From NCBI RefSeq assembly GCF_017876295.1, contig NZ_JAGINT010000002.1:1116001-1180000 (forward strand): 64,000 bases of DNA. Direction: 5' to 3'. Shown here piece after piece: positions 14,102 through 21,729 of the stretch. The translations under genes were made by a program, and so were the position numbers. This DNA is from Kribbella aluminosa (GTDB taxonomy: Bacteria > Actinomycetota > Actinomycetes > Propionibacteriales > Kribbellaceae). Position 1 is the first letter of the stretch. Every line of letters begins with the position of its first letter. Under the pieces are notes generated by a model. It worked only from the letters and a program-made list of their open reading frames with translations, was not told the DNA's origin and did no database searches.

Positions 14102-15817
14102 TCAGACCCGTCCCCAGAGTGCGGGAACGTTCGGCGGCTCCCAGCCGGTCAGGGAGGTGTGGCCCTGGATGCACTTGTAGGTGACACCGTCGTAGGTCAC
14201 GAGTGCACCGGTCGCGTACGCCGTGTTCGGCGCCCACGGAGACGCCTGCCCCGGAGGGGTGGTCGGGGGCGTGGTGGGGGGAGTCGTGGGTGGTGTCGTG
14301 GGCGGAGTGGTCGGCGGTGTCGTCGGGGGAGTCGTCGGCGGGCCGCTGCAGCCGGCTGTGCTCGCGTTGACGGAGTCGACCACGTTGTTGAAGAGGGTGA
14401 CGCCCGTGTCCAGTGCCTCGAGCGAGTACATCATCGCGCCGGCCAGCCCGTTGCAGTGCTGGTAGTCGGCCTTGGCCTTGATCGACTGGGCGTTGTCCCC
14501 GGACCAGAACGTGCCGTTGCTGTAGAACCAGCTCGACTGCGTGGCGTTGTCGAAGTGCGTCGCGGCGGGGCTGTCCACAAAGCCGGTGAGCTCCTTGTAG
14601 AACGAGACCCCGGGCACGTTGCCGCTCAGCGCATGCCCGTCGGCAGGCCCGGTCGCCGTCTGGTACCTACCGTTGTCGGTGGCCGGAACACCCTTCCATC
14701 CCCTGTAGTAGAAGGGATATCCGATGCTCAGCTTGTTCGCCGGGAACCCACCCGGGATGCCGTACGCCGAGTCGCCCGTCGTCCACGCCTTCACCGCGGA
14801 GTCGACCGAGTACTTGCCCTGCCCCGGCGGGATCGGGCTGCTCGGATCGTTCGGCGCCGTGTACAGCGGGTCCTGGAAGTTCGTCGGCCCGGTGGCCTCC
14901 CAGCCGCCGTGCATGTCGTACGTCATCACGTTGTTGTAGTCGAGGTACTGCCCGACCTTGTTCGTCTCGATGTTCGCGATCTTGTCCTGGCCGGCCGGAG
15001 TGGCGGCGGTCAGGTAGTACTTCTTGCCGGTCTGGCCGCCGTACGCGTCGAGCTGCGCGCGGAACTCGGCCAGCAGCAGCGTGAAGTTCTGCTTGTCGGC
15101 GGGGCTGTAGTGGTTGCCGACATGGCCGTTCGGTGAGCCCGGGTACTCCCAGTCGATGTCGACGCCGTCGAAGATGCCGGCCCCGGAGCCCGCGCCGCCG
15201 AACCCGTCGATCACGGGCAGGTCGCCCTTCAGGAACATGTTCATGCAGGAGCTCACGAAGGCCTTGCGTGAGGCGTCGGTGGCGGCGGCGTCGGAGAAGT
15301 ACTTGGAGTACGTCCAGCCGCCGATCGAGATCAGGATCTTCAGGTTCGGGTACTTCGACTTGAGCTTCTTGAGCTGGTTGAAGTTCCCCTGGATCGGCTG
15401 GTTCCAGACGTCACCCACCCCGTCGACACTGATGTCCGCGCCGTACGACTTGCCGTAGTCGGCGAACGCGTCGCCGGCGCCGTCACCGGCGTTCGGGTTG
15501 TTCTCGTCCTGGGACGCGGCCTTGTTGGCCATGAAGCAGGTGTGGTTGGCCGGGTCGATGTTCGCGAAGGCGTAGTTCAGGATGTCCAGCTTGCCTGCGG
15601 CACCGGTGGTGACCAGGTTCTTCGGGTAGAAGGCGTTGGCGTAGATCCCCCACTGGGTGAAGTACGCCGTCTTGACGCCCCCGCTGGTCGCCTGGGGCGC
15701 CGCGGTGGCTGCGTTGGCCGCGGTGGCGTCCGGGGTCGCGAGAGAGACGCCGGCGGCGGTGATCAGGGCGGTCGCCGCGACGGCGGCGGTGGCTGCGAGC
15801 GTGCGCAATCGACTCAT
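14102..15817 (-). CDS. Secreted GH18 chitinase with proline-threonine linker and C-terminal CBM5/12
   Basis: 571 residues. Signal peptide to about residue 34, then a ChiA-type GH18 barrel (residues 48-470) with KILISIGGWTYSKYF and the catalytic FDGVDIDWEYPGS near residue 215. A linker of repeated Thr-Thr-Pro-Pro follows, and the last 48 residues (WAPNTAYATGALVTYDGVTY) are a CBM5/12 chitin-binding domain. It attacks crystalline chitin outside the cell. The ATG has GGAGGA seven bases upstream. It is the first gene of a two-chitinase operon. No perfect DasR operator is visible upstream. Confidence 0.95.
   Translation of the reverse strand: MSRLRTLAATAAVAATALITAAGVSLATPDATAANAATAAPQATSGGVKTAYFTQWGIYANAFYPKNLVTTGAAGKLDILNYAFANIDPANHTCFMANKAASQDENNPNAGDGAGDAFADYGKSYGADISVDGVGDVWNQPIQGNFNQLKKLKSKYPNLKILISIGGWTYSKYFSDAAATDASRKAFVSSCMNMFLKGDLPVIDGFGGAGSGAGIFDGVDIDWEYPGSPNGHVGNHYSPADKQNFTLLLAEFRAQLDAYGGQTGKKYYLTAATPAGQDKIANIETNKVGQYLDYNNVMTYDMHGGWEATGPTNFQDPLYTAPNDPSSPIPPGQGKYSVDSAVKAWTTGDSAYGIPGGFPANKLSIGYPFYYRGWKGVPATDNGRYQTATGPADGHALSGNVPGVSFYKELTGFVDSPAATHFDNATQSSWFYSNGTFWSGDNAQSIKAKADYQHCNGLAGAMMYSLEALDTGVTLFNNVVDSVNASTAGCSGPPTTPPTTPPTTPPTTPPTTPPTTPPTTPPGQASPWAPNTAYATGALVTYDGVTYKCIQGHTSLTGWEPPNVPALWGRV
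14256..14341 (-). repeat. Tandem 12-bp repeat encoding the Thr-Pro linker
   Basis: About seven copies of a 12-base unit encode Pro-Pro-Thr-Thr in the linker between the catalytic and chitin-binding domains of the chitinase. Such linkers are common in secreted glycosidases and can change length by slippage. Confidence 0.8.
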
Positions 15818-15959
15818 CAGGTTCCTCCGGAGCGATGGGACGGAAGCGGTCCGGTGAAATAGTTAAAGACGCTTCGAAAGGAACCGTAACCGTTCGGGCC
15901 GAGTTGGTCGCGGGCTCGTCGTGGCGGGTTCCCGCTGCTGACGGAAACCCGACAGCCCT

Positions 15960-16015
15960 TTGTCCACAGGGATCCGATGCCGTGTCCGGAAACCCCCGAA
16001 CAACGGCATGTTCTA
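15960..16015 (+). promoter_or_regulatory. Bipartite tad-locus element, copy 1 (DnaA-box-like plus 16-bp motif)
   Basis: TTGTCCACA at 15960-15968 equals the streptomycete DnaA-box consensus. Exactly 40 bases from its first base starts ACAACGGCATGTTCTA (16000-16015), just before the Ssd-like gene. The same pair with the same 40-base offset is found before flp at 20141-20196. The intervening bases are not conserved. The segment 15818-15959 otherwise holds only the divergent chitinase promoter. Confidence 0.6.
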
Positions 16016-16018
16016 GGT

Positions 16019-17095
16019 ATGGACACCAACCCACCACCCCCATCGGTGCTGATGGCAACTACCAACGAAGCCCTGCTCGAAGACCTCCTCCGGCTCGCCG
16101 CGGCCGCATCCGTCACGCCGCACGTCGAGCGCGACCTTCGCGCCCTGCGACGCAACTGGCATGCCGGTTCCCTGGTCGTGATCGGCCGCGACCTGGCCGA
16201 GCCGCTCGCCCGTGTGCAGCCCCCGCACCGCCCCGGCGTCGTCGTGGTCGGCTCGATCCCGGACGGCGACGACCTCTACCGCGCCGCCTTCGACATCGGC
16301 GCCGACCTGGTCTGCCGGCTTCCCGCCGACGAGCCGCTGCTGGCCGGCAGACTGGCTGACGCCCTCGACGGCACCACCCGCGCCGCGCTGACACTGGCCT
16401 TCGTCGGTGGCTGTGGGGGAGCCGGCTCGACCACACTCGCCGTCGCGGTCGCCGTGCTCGGCAACCGGCGCGGGTTCCGGACCATGCTCATCGACGGTGA
16501 CCCGCTCGGCGGCGGCATCGAGCTTGCCCTCGGCATCGAGCGCGACCCCGGCGACCGCTGGCCCAAGTTGCTGAACGCGTCCGGCCGGGTGAGCGCCGCC
16601 GCACTCCGTTCCGCCCTACCGTCGGTCGACGGCCTGACGGTCCTGTCCTGGGACCAGTCCGACGTCACGGTCCTACCGCCGGACACGATGAGTTCGGTGA
16701 TCGGCGCCGCCCAACGCAGCACCGACCTGGTCGTCCTGGACCTGCCCCGGCGTGCCGATCCTGCCGTCGAGGAAGGTTTCGTCCGCTCGACGGCAACCCT
16801 CCTCGTGGTGCCGTGCGACGTCCGCTCGGTCGCCGCCGCCAAGCGCCTCTCCGGACCGCTCCGATCCGTCGCCGGCGACGTTCGCGTCGTCGCCCGGGAC
16901 TCCCGCCCCGGCCTGGCGCCCACGGACGTCGCCGCCCACCTCTGCTTGCCCTTGGCAACCAAGCTCGGCATCGACCCCAAAGTTCCCGCGGCCATGGACG
17001 AAGGCCGCTTCGCCCCGCACCGCCGAAGTCCGCTGACCCGGGCCGCCGCCGACATCCTCAACCTGTTCGACCTCGTGTCCCTGGAGCCCGTATGA
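16019..17095 (+). CDS. Ssd/CpaE-like (TadZ-type) ATPase of the actinobacterial pilus/secretion locus
   Basis: 358 residues. Residues 1-120 are a divergent receiver-like domain; residues 123-330 are a MinD/ParA-type ATPase with a modified Walker A, FVGGCGGAGSTTLAVAV, near residue 128, and LIDGDPLGGGIELALGIE. This is the family known in M. tuberculosis as Ssd (septum-site determining) and elsewhere as CpaE/TadZ, which places the pilus machine in the cell and influences septation. The ATG follows the conserved 16-bp element by three bases; an in-frame ATG at 16052 is an alternative. The stop overlaps the TadA start as ATGA, so the genes are translationally coupled. Confidence 0.88.
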   Translation: MDTNPPPPSVLMATTNEALLEDLLRLAAAASVTPHVERDLRALRRNWHAGSLVVIGRDLAEPLARVQPPHRPGVVVVGSIPDGDDLYRAAFDIGADLVCRLPADEPLLAGRLADALDGTTRAALTLAFVGGCGGAGSTTLAVAVAVLGNRRGFRTMLIDGDPLGGGIELALGIERDPGDRWPKLLNASGRVSAAALRSALPSVDGLTVLSWDQSDVTVLPPDTMSSVIGAAQRSTDLVVLDLPRRADPAVEEGFVRSTATLLVVPCDVRSVAAAKRLSGPLRSVAGDVRVVARDSRPGLAPTDVAAHLCLPLATKLGIDPKVPAAMDEGRFAPHRRSPLTRAAADILNLFDLVSLEPV

Positions 17096-18255
17096 CCATC
17101 ACCGCTGTTCCCGACGGGCTGCTCGACCGCGTCCGAGGCACGCTCGCCATCACCGGAGCCGCGCCGACACCCGTTCACGTCGCGGCAGCGCTCCGCGCCG
17201 ACGGCACGATCTGCGGCGACGCGATGGTCCTCGCGGTCGTCACCGCCCTCCGCCGCGAGGCGCTCGGTGCCGGCCCGCTCGACAGCCTGCTCGCCGAGCC
17301 CGGCGTCACCGACATCCTGGTCAACGGCCCCGACGAGGTCTACATCGACCGCGGCCACGGCCTCGAGTTCGTCGCGATCCGCACCGGCGACGAACAGGCC
17401 CTCCGCCGCCTGGCCACCCGCCTCGCCGCCGCAGCCGGCCGCCGCCTCGACGACTCGACGCCGTACGTCGACGTCCGCCTCGCCGACGGCACCCGCTTCC
17501 ACGCGGTTCTCGCCCCGATCGCCGCGCCCGGCACCTGCCTGTCGCTGCGCATCCCGTCCCGCAAGGTCTTCACTCTCGACGACCTGATAGCCGCCGGCGC
17601 CCTCCCCCCGGCCGGCGCCGCCATCCTGCACGACCTCCTCGACTCCCGAGTCGCCTTCCTGATCAGTGGCGGCACCGGCACCGGAAAGACCACCCTCCTC
17701 AACTCCCTGCTGTCATTGACGAATCCCGCCGAACGCCTGGTCCTCGTCGAGGACGCCAACGAACTCCGCCCCGACCATCCCCATGTGGTCCGCCTCGAAG
17801 CCCGCCCACCCAACATCGAAGGCGCCGGCGAGATCTCCCTCCGCGACCTGGTCCGCCAAGCCCTCCGCATGCGCCCTGACCGCCTGGTCGTCGGCGAAGT
17901 CCGCGGCCCCGAGGTGGTAGACCTCCTGACCGCCCTCAACACCGGCCACGAAGGCGGCTGCGGCACCATCCACGCCAACTCCGCCGCCGACGTCCCCGCC
18001 CGCCTCGAAGCCCTGGGCGCCCTAGCCGGCCTGACCCAGCCCGCCATCCACAGCCAAGCCGCCTCGGCCCTCCACGCCGTGATCCACCTGACCCGTTCCC
18101 CCGCAGGCCACCGCCGAATAGCTGAAATCCACACCCTCACCAAACCCCCCAACGCCCGACTGACCACCCAACCCGCCATCACCTTCCACTCCGACAACAC
18201 CCACACCCTCCACCCCGCAGCCCACCTCTTCACCACCCCCAAACCCACCCCATGA
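17092..18255 (+). CDS. tadA: TadA/CpaF-type secretion ATPase
   Basis: 387 residues. Walker A is ISGGTGTGKTTLLNSLL near residue 185; the Asp box LVLVEDANELRP, Walker B MRPDRLVVGEVRGPE and the His box GGCGTIHANSAADV follow in order. This hexameric ATPase drives assembly of Flp pili from the inner face of the membrane. It is coupled at both ends by ATGA overlaps with the Ssd-like and TadB genes. Its last 50 codons already show the C- and A-rich, G-poor coding strand that marks the following genes (HTLTKPPNARLTTQPAI). Confidence 0.95.
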   Translation: MTITAVPDGLLDRVRGTLAITGAAPTPVHVAAALRADGTICGDAMVLAVVTALRREALGAGPLDSLLAEPGVTDILVNGPDEVYIDRGHGLEFVAIRTGDEQALRRLATRLAAAAGRRLDDSTPYVDVRLADGTRFHAVLAPIAAPGTCLSLRIPSRKVFTLDDLIAAGALPPAGAAILHDLLDSRVAFLISGGTGTGKTTLLNSLLSLTNPAERLVLVEDANELRPDHPHVVRLEARPPNIEGAGEISLRDLVRQALRMRPDRLVVGEVRGPEVVDLLTALNTGHEGGCGTIHANSAADVPARLEALGALAGLTQPAIHSQAASALHAVIHLTRSPAGHRRIAEIHTLTKPPNARLTTQPAITFHSDNTHTLHPAAHLFTTPKPTP

Positions 18256-19220
18256 CCCCCCTCCTAGCCGCCCTCCTAACCCTCGCAACCACCGCATTAG
18301 CCCTCCCACCCCCCTCCCCAGGCCTCCACCGCCTAACTCCCCAACACCCCCACAACCCCACAGACCCCCAGCGGCCCGGCACCCAACCCGCCGGCACTCA
18401 GTTCCCTGCCGCCCAGCTCTTGGGCACCGAGTTCCTGGGCACCGAGCTCCTGGGCACCCAGCCCCCTGGCGCCCAACGCCCAGGCCACCAACTCCCAGCC
18501 CGTCAGCTCACCGGCCCCCAGCCCGCCCAACCACTCAGCCGACACCTCCGCCCCCGACTAGCCCGCCCCTGGCTCCTCGTCCCACCAACAGCCGCAGCCC
18601 TCCTCAGCACCCAAGCGCTCGTCTCCACCCTCGCCATCACCGTCGTACTACTCCTAGCCGCCAACCAACGAGCCCACCACAAGCGCCAGAAGATCATCAC
18701 CACCCGCCGCGCCACCATCATCGAAGCCCTGGACGTCCTGTCCGCCGACCTCACCGCCGGTCGCCCACCAATCGCCGCCCTGGAAGGCGCAGCCTCCATC
18801 AGCCCGGACCTCCAGCCAGTGCACGCAGCCGCCAAACTCGGCGCAGACGTCCCCACCGCCCTCACGAGAGCCGCAACCACCCCCGGCGCCACCAGCCTCC
18901 GCGCCCTGGCCGCCGCCTGGCGCGTCACCGAACAATCCGGCGCCACCTTCGCCGCCCTCACCGAACGCCTCGCCAACTCCCTCCGCGCCGACGAAGCCAT
19001 CCACCGCCAAACCGAAGCCAGCCTCGCCACCGCCCGCTCCACAGCCCGAATCCTCGCCACCCTCCCCACCGCCGGCATAGCCCTCGGCTACGCCCTGGGC
19101 GCCCACCCCCTCACCTTCCTAACCACCACCGCACCCGGCTACTTCTGCCTAACCACAGGCCTCCTCCTAACCACCGCAGGCCTCCACTGGACCACCCGCC
19201 TATCCACCCCCCAAACCTGA
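18252..19220 (+). CDS. tadB: TadB-like pilus assembly membrane protein with pentapeptide minisatellite
   Basis: 322 residues. After a first hydrophobic helix there is a soluble insert at residues 43-92 made of ten five-residue units (GTQPA, GTQFP, AAQLL, GTEFL, GTELL and variants) that I do not know from TadB proteins. A hydrophobic pair follows, then the type II secretion F domain (ALDVLSADLTAGRPPIAALE, residues 155-280) and two terminal helices. TadB and TadC form the membrane platform under the TadA ATPase. Codon 16 is TTA, a rare codon in such genomes and a bldA-type control point in Streptomyces. The plus strand is extremely poor in G here. Confidence 0.85.
   Translation: MTPLLAALLTLATTALALPPPSPGLHRLTPQHPHNPTDPQRPGTQPAGTQFPAAQLLGTEFLGTELLGTQPPGAQRPGHQLPARQLTGPQPAQPLSRHLRPRLARPWLLVPPTAAALLSTQALVSTLAITVVLLLAANQRAHHKRQKIITTRRATIIEALDVLSADLTAGRPPIAALEGAASISPDLQPVHAAAKLGADVPTALTRAATTPGATSLRALAAAWRVTEQSGATFAALTERLANSLRADEAIHRQTEASLATARSTARILATLPTAGIALGYALGAHPLTFLTTTAPGYFCLTTGLLLTTAGLHWTTRLSTPQT
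18378..18527 (+). repeat. 15-bp minisatellite in the tadB-like gene (ten units)
   Basis: Exactly ten in-frame 15-base units, best conserved as GGCACCGAGCTCCTG, encode pentapeptides of the form G-T-Q/E-x-x. Units diverge toward the ends, as expected of a repeat that expands from the centre. Confidence 0.85.
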
Positions 19221-19249
19221 CCCACACCCCACACCTCCGCACTCCACCC

Positions 19250-19344
19250 CGCACCGCGCACCCGCACCGCGCACCCGCACCGCGCACCTGCACCGCGCAC
19301 CGCACCGGGCACCGCACCGCGCACCCCGCACCGCGCACCGCGCA
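19250..19344 (+). repeat. Low-complexity GCACC/GCGCACC tandem tract between tadB and tadC
   Basis: The spacer after tadB (19221-19410) holds no gene; most of it is a degenerate tandem array of CCGCACCGCGCACC units. No hairpin with a T tract is seen. Confidence 0.75.
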
Positions 19345-19410
19345 CACGTCCAAACCCTGCACCCCAAACGTCGGCGCCCCGCGCCTGCGCCGTACCCAAC
19401 GAGACCTCAC

Positions 19411-20127
19411 ATGCCCCAAGCCCTGGCCGCCGCTGTAACCGTTGCCCTAAGCACCTACCTGTTCATTCCACCCCGCCCCGACCTCCGCCGCCTAACCCGA
19501 CCCCGACGACGCACCACCCCCCGCCCTCCTCGCACCCACCGTCTAGCCGCAACCGCCGCCGCCCTAGCCGCCCTCACCCTCCTCGACTTCCCCTGGAGCC
19601 TCATCCCGGCCGCCATCGCCTACTACGCCATCCCCAAAGCTCTATCTCGCCTAGAACCCGCAGCCACCAAACAACGCAACCTCCAAATCTCCCGCGACCT
19701 CCCCCTGGCCATAGACCTCCTGACCGCCTCTCTACGAGCCGGTCGCCCACCCCAACAGGCCCTGTCCCTTGTAGCCGAAGCCCTCCCCGGCCCACTGGCA
19801 GACATCTTCACCAAAATCGCCCACCACCTAGCCCTGGGCGCCGACCCAACCACCGCCTGGTCCCACCTCAGCTCCGAACCCTCCTGCGCCCCCATGGCCC
19901 GAGCAATCTCCCGCTCCGTCCGCTCCGGAGCAGCCCTCTCCAAAACCCTCGAACACCTCGCCGACGAAACCCGCCGCACCAACCACCACGCCGCCGACCA
20001 ACACGCCCGCTCCGCCGAATCCCGAGCCACCCTCCCCCTAGGCCTCTGCTTCCTCCCCGCCTTCGTCCTGCTCTCAATAGTCCCCACCATCGCCGACGCC
20101 TTGATCCCCTACCTCCTCCACCCCTGA
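19411..20127 (+). CDS. tadC: TadC-like pilus assembly membrane protein
   Basis: 238 residues: two N-terminal hydrophobic helices around a basic loop (residues 1-80), a type II secretion F domain (DLPLAIDLLTASLRAGRPPQ near residue 97, ALSKTLEHLADE near residue 178) and a C-terminal helix LPLGLCFLPAFVLLSIVPTI. It forms the inner-membrane platform with TadB. It is separated from tadB by a 190-base low-complexity spacer rather than coupled to it. Codon use is strongly C- and A-rich with many CTA and CTC leucines. Confidence 0.9.
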   Translation: MPQALAAAVTVALSTYLFIPPRPDLRRLTRPRRRTTPRPPRTHRLAATAAALAALTLLDFPWSLIPAAIAYYAIPKALSRLEPAATKQRNLQISRDLPLAIDLLTASLRAGRPPQQALSLVAEALPGPLADIFTKIAHHLALGADPTTAWSHLSSEPSCAPMARAISRSVRSGAALSKTLEHLADETRRTNHHAADQHARSAESRATLPLGLCFLPAFVLLSIVPTIADALIPYLLHP

Positions 20128-20140
20128 CCCCCCATCCCGC

Positions 20141-20196
20141 TTATCCACAACCCAAAAACCCTTACAAAAAAGGCCATCCAACAACGGCATGCTCTA
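20141..20196 (+). promoter_or_regulatory. Bipartite tad-locus element, copy 2, before flp
   Basis: TTATCCACA (20141-20149), the exact E. coli DnaA-box consensus, is followed 40 bases from its start by ACAACGGCATGCTCTA (20181-20196). The second part differs from copy 1 at 16000-16015 in a single base. It lies 14 bases after the tadC stop and 38 bases before the flp ATG, so flp probably has its own promoter here. Confidence 0.6.
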
Positions 20197-20233
20197 AACG
20201 AGCAACGGAACACCCCACCCAGCAGGAGGCAAA

Positions 20234-20692
20234 ATGCCAACCCCCGCACCAGCCACCAGCACCCACCCCACCGCCACCCATCTCACAACTCACCCCGCAC
20301 CTTCCCGCACAACCCACCCGACGCCCCATCGCACATCCACCGCTCCCGGATCTGCCGGCCCCGGATCCACCGCCCCGGCGTCCGCCGCACCCGCCTCGAA
20401 CGATCCCGCGTCGAACGCACTCACATGCAGCCCGTCCATCCCCGACACAACCGACCCAACCGCGCCCCCTTCCAACGCGCTCATTCGCCCTCCAGCCACG
20501 AGCATCCGACGCCGCAGATCCCGTGCAGACCAGGGCGCGATAACCGCCGAGTACGCCGTACTCATCGTCGGCGTCTGCGGCTTCGGCGGAGCAATGGTCG
20601 CCCTCCTCAGATCCCCCGCAATGCAGGCCGTCCTGAAAGCAATCATGAACTTCGGCCTCAAGATTGCCGGCGTCGAAGGCGTCCACCTCTAA
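20234..20692 (+). CDS. flp: Flp-type pilin (DUF4244) with long low-complexity N-terminal extension
   Basis: 152 residues. The pilin itself is the last 55: a basic patch RRRRSRADQG, then AITAEYAVLIVGVCGFGGAM as the hydrophobic assembly helix. Prepilin peptidase should cut after the glycine, leaving alanine at +1 and glutamate at +5. The first 97 residues are rich in Thr, Pro, His, Ser and Ala and include five pentapeptide units (residues 38-62); most Flp precursors have a leader of 10-30 residues. A start nearer the pilin is possible, but the ATG used has a good GGAGG seven bases upstream. No prepilin peptidase gene is in the window. Confidence 0.85.
   Translation: MPTPAPATSTHPTATHLTTHPAPSRTTHPTPHRTSTAPGSAGPGSTAPASAAPASNDPASNALTCSPSIPDTTDPTAPPSNALIRPPATSIRRRRSRADQGAITAEYAVLIVGVCGFGGAMVALLRSPAMQAVLKAIMNFGLKIAGVEGVHL
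20345..20419 (+). repeat. 15-bp minisatellite in the flp leader (five units)
   Basis: Five in-frame 15-base units encode PGSAG, PGSTA, PASAA, PASND and PASNA. The unit length equals that of the repeats in the tadB and tadE-like genes, although the sequence differs. Confidence 0.75.
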
Positions 20693-20755
20693 CCCGAACA
20701 GACCCACCCTCAACTGAGCCAGTACCTGATCCCTCCCGGCTCTGCCCCTCGATCC

Positions 20756-20794
20756 GGCGGCCGGTCGGTGCTCCCCCCTCCCCGACCGGCCGCC
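20756..20794 (+). terminator. Hairpin with C-rich loop between flp and tadE
   Basis: GGCGGCCGGTCGG (20756-20768) pairs over 13 bp without mismatch with CCGACCGGCCGCC (20782-20794). The loop contains CTCCCCCC, identical to the loop of the first 6C RNA hairpin. No T tract follows, and the tadE Shine-Dalgarno begins four bases later. It could terminate most transcripts after flp, protect the flp 3' end, or control tadE. Confidence 0.6.
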
Positions 20795-20809
20795 ACCCAG
20801 GAGCCAGAA

Positions 20810-21370
20810 ATGCACCACCAAACAAACCTCGCCCCACGGCCAGCCCTCGCTCTCCGGACCACCACCAGACCTCACTCATACCGAAGCATTCGCACCGACC
20901 GAGCCGCCCAGACCGACAAGCACTCGTTGTCAAACCACGCCATCGCCTTGACGTGTGTCGCTGGACCCAACAGCAAGCCGGCCATCGGCGGTCGGCGTCG
21001 AGGAAGAGGTGAGAGTCGGAGAGATGACCGAGGAGCCGTCACTGCTGAGATGGCGTTGGTACTTCCGGTGTTGGTAGCCCTGCTGCTGTTGGGAATCTGG
21101 TCCATCGGTCTGGTCGTGATGAACATCCGATGCATCGACGCCGCTCGCGATGTAGCACGTGCGGTCGCCCGCGGCGAATCACCCGAAGGCGCGGAAGCGA
21201 TCGGACACCGAACAGTGCCCACCGGAACGATCACCATCACCCGCGACGACTCGGACATCCACGTGACCGTGACTGCCAAACCCACCCACTCCCCACCGCT
21301 CCTGACCTTCATCACTCCCACCCAACTCACCGCCACAGCCACCCTCCAAGCCGAACCAGGCACCCCATGA
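20810..21370 (+). CDS. tadE: TadE-like minor pilin
   Basis: 186 residues. DRGAVTAEMALVLPVLVALL near residues 72-91 is the TadE signature: cleavage after glycine, glutamate five residues on, then the assembly helix. A periplasmic domain of about 80 residues follows. The first 70 residues are hydrophilic and longer than usual, as in the Flp protein. The ATG at 20810 is chosen because AGGAG lies seven bases before it; upstream in-frame starts would run through the hairpin. The stop overlaps the next ATG as ATGA. Confidence 0.85.
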   Translation: MHHQTNLAPRPALALRTTTRPHSYRSIRTDRAAQTDKHSLSNHAIALTCVAGPNSKPAIGGRRRGRGESRRDDRGAVTAEMALVLPVLVALLLLGIWSIGLVVMNIRCIDAARDVARAVARGESPEGAEAIGHRTVPTGTITITRDDSDIHVTVTAKPTHSPPLLTFITPTQLTATATLQAEPGTP

Positions 21371-21729
21371 CCCCTCCAAGCGCACCGACCTCCGGCACAC
21401 CGGGCTCCTGCGCACCGTCCTCCTGCGCACCGTCCTCCTGCGCACCGTCCTCCTGCGCACCGGGCTCCCGAATCTTCCGAGCTCGAACGGCTCGCGCTGG
21501 AACAGTTCGCGCTGGAACGGCTCGAGGCGATCCGACGAGTGGTCGTGTGAGGCGGTCGGAGCGTGGTAGTGCGACGCTTCAAGTGGTGTTTGCCGCCGTA
21601 CTCCTGTTCGCGGTGTTTGCAGTGGCCATCCTGTGGTCGGCGATCTCCACTGCGCGCCACAAGCTCAGCGCTGCGGCGGACCTAACTGCTCTCAGTGCTG
21701 CCCAGGCCCCTGAACACCGGACCCGTTGA
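21367..21729 (+). CDS. TadE-like protein of the helicase/secretion neighbourhood, N-terminal part
   Basis: 120 residues to a premature-looking stop. RGSATLQVVFAAVLLFAVFA near residues 67-86 is the pilin-like helix of the small TadE-like proteins (Rv3654c-type) that end actinobacterial tad operons, followed by the conserved RHKLSAAADLTALSAAQA. The C-terminal half expected after this point is found in another frame further on (to 22153). The N terminus carries repeated CAPSS units, giving four cysteines spaced by five. It is translationally coupled to tadE. The protein may be truncated or the gene broken. Confidence 0.75.
   Translation: MTPPSAPTSGTPGSCAPSSCAPSSCAPSSCAPGSRIFRARTARAGTVRAGTARGDPTSGRVRRSERGSATLQVVFAAVLLFAVFAVAILWSAISTARHKLSAAADLTALSAAQAPEHRTR
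21394..21468 (+). repeat. 15-bp minisatellite in the TadE-like gene (five units)
   Basis: Units encode GTPGS, CAPSS three times, and CAPGS. The three central copies of TGCGCACCGTCCTCC are identical, implying recent expansion. Confidence 0.9.

Noticed and set aside
15960-20149. DnaA-box-like nonamers as part of a replication origin
   Set aside because: Only two boxes 4 kb apart, and no dnaA, dnaN or AT-rich unwinding region. Their fixed distance to a shared motif points to gene control.
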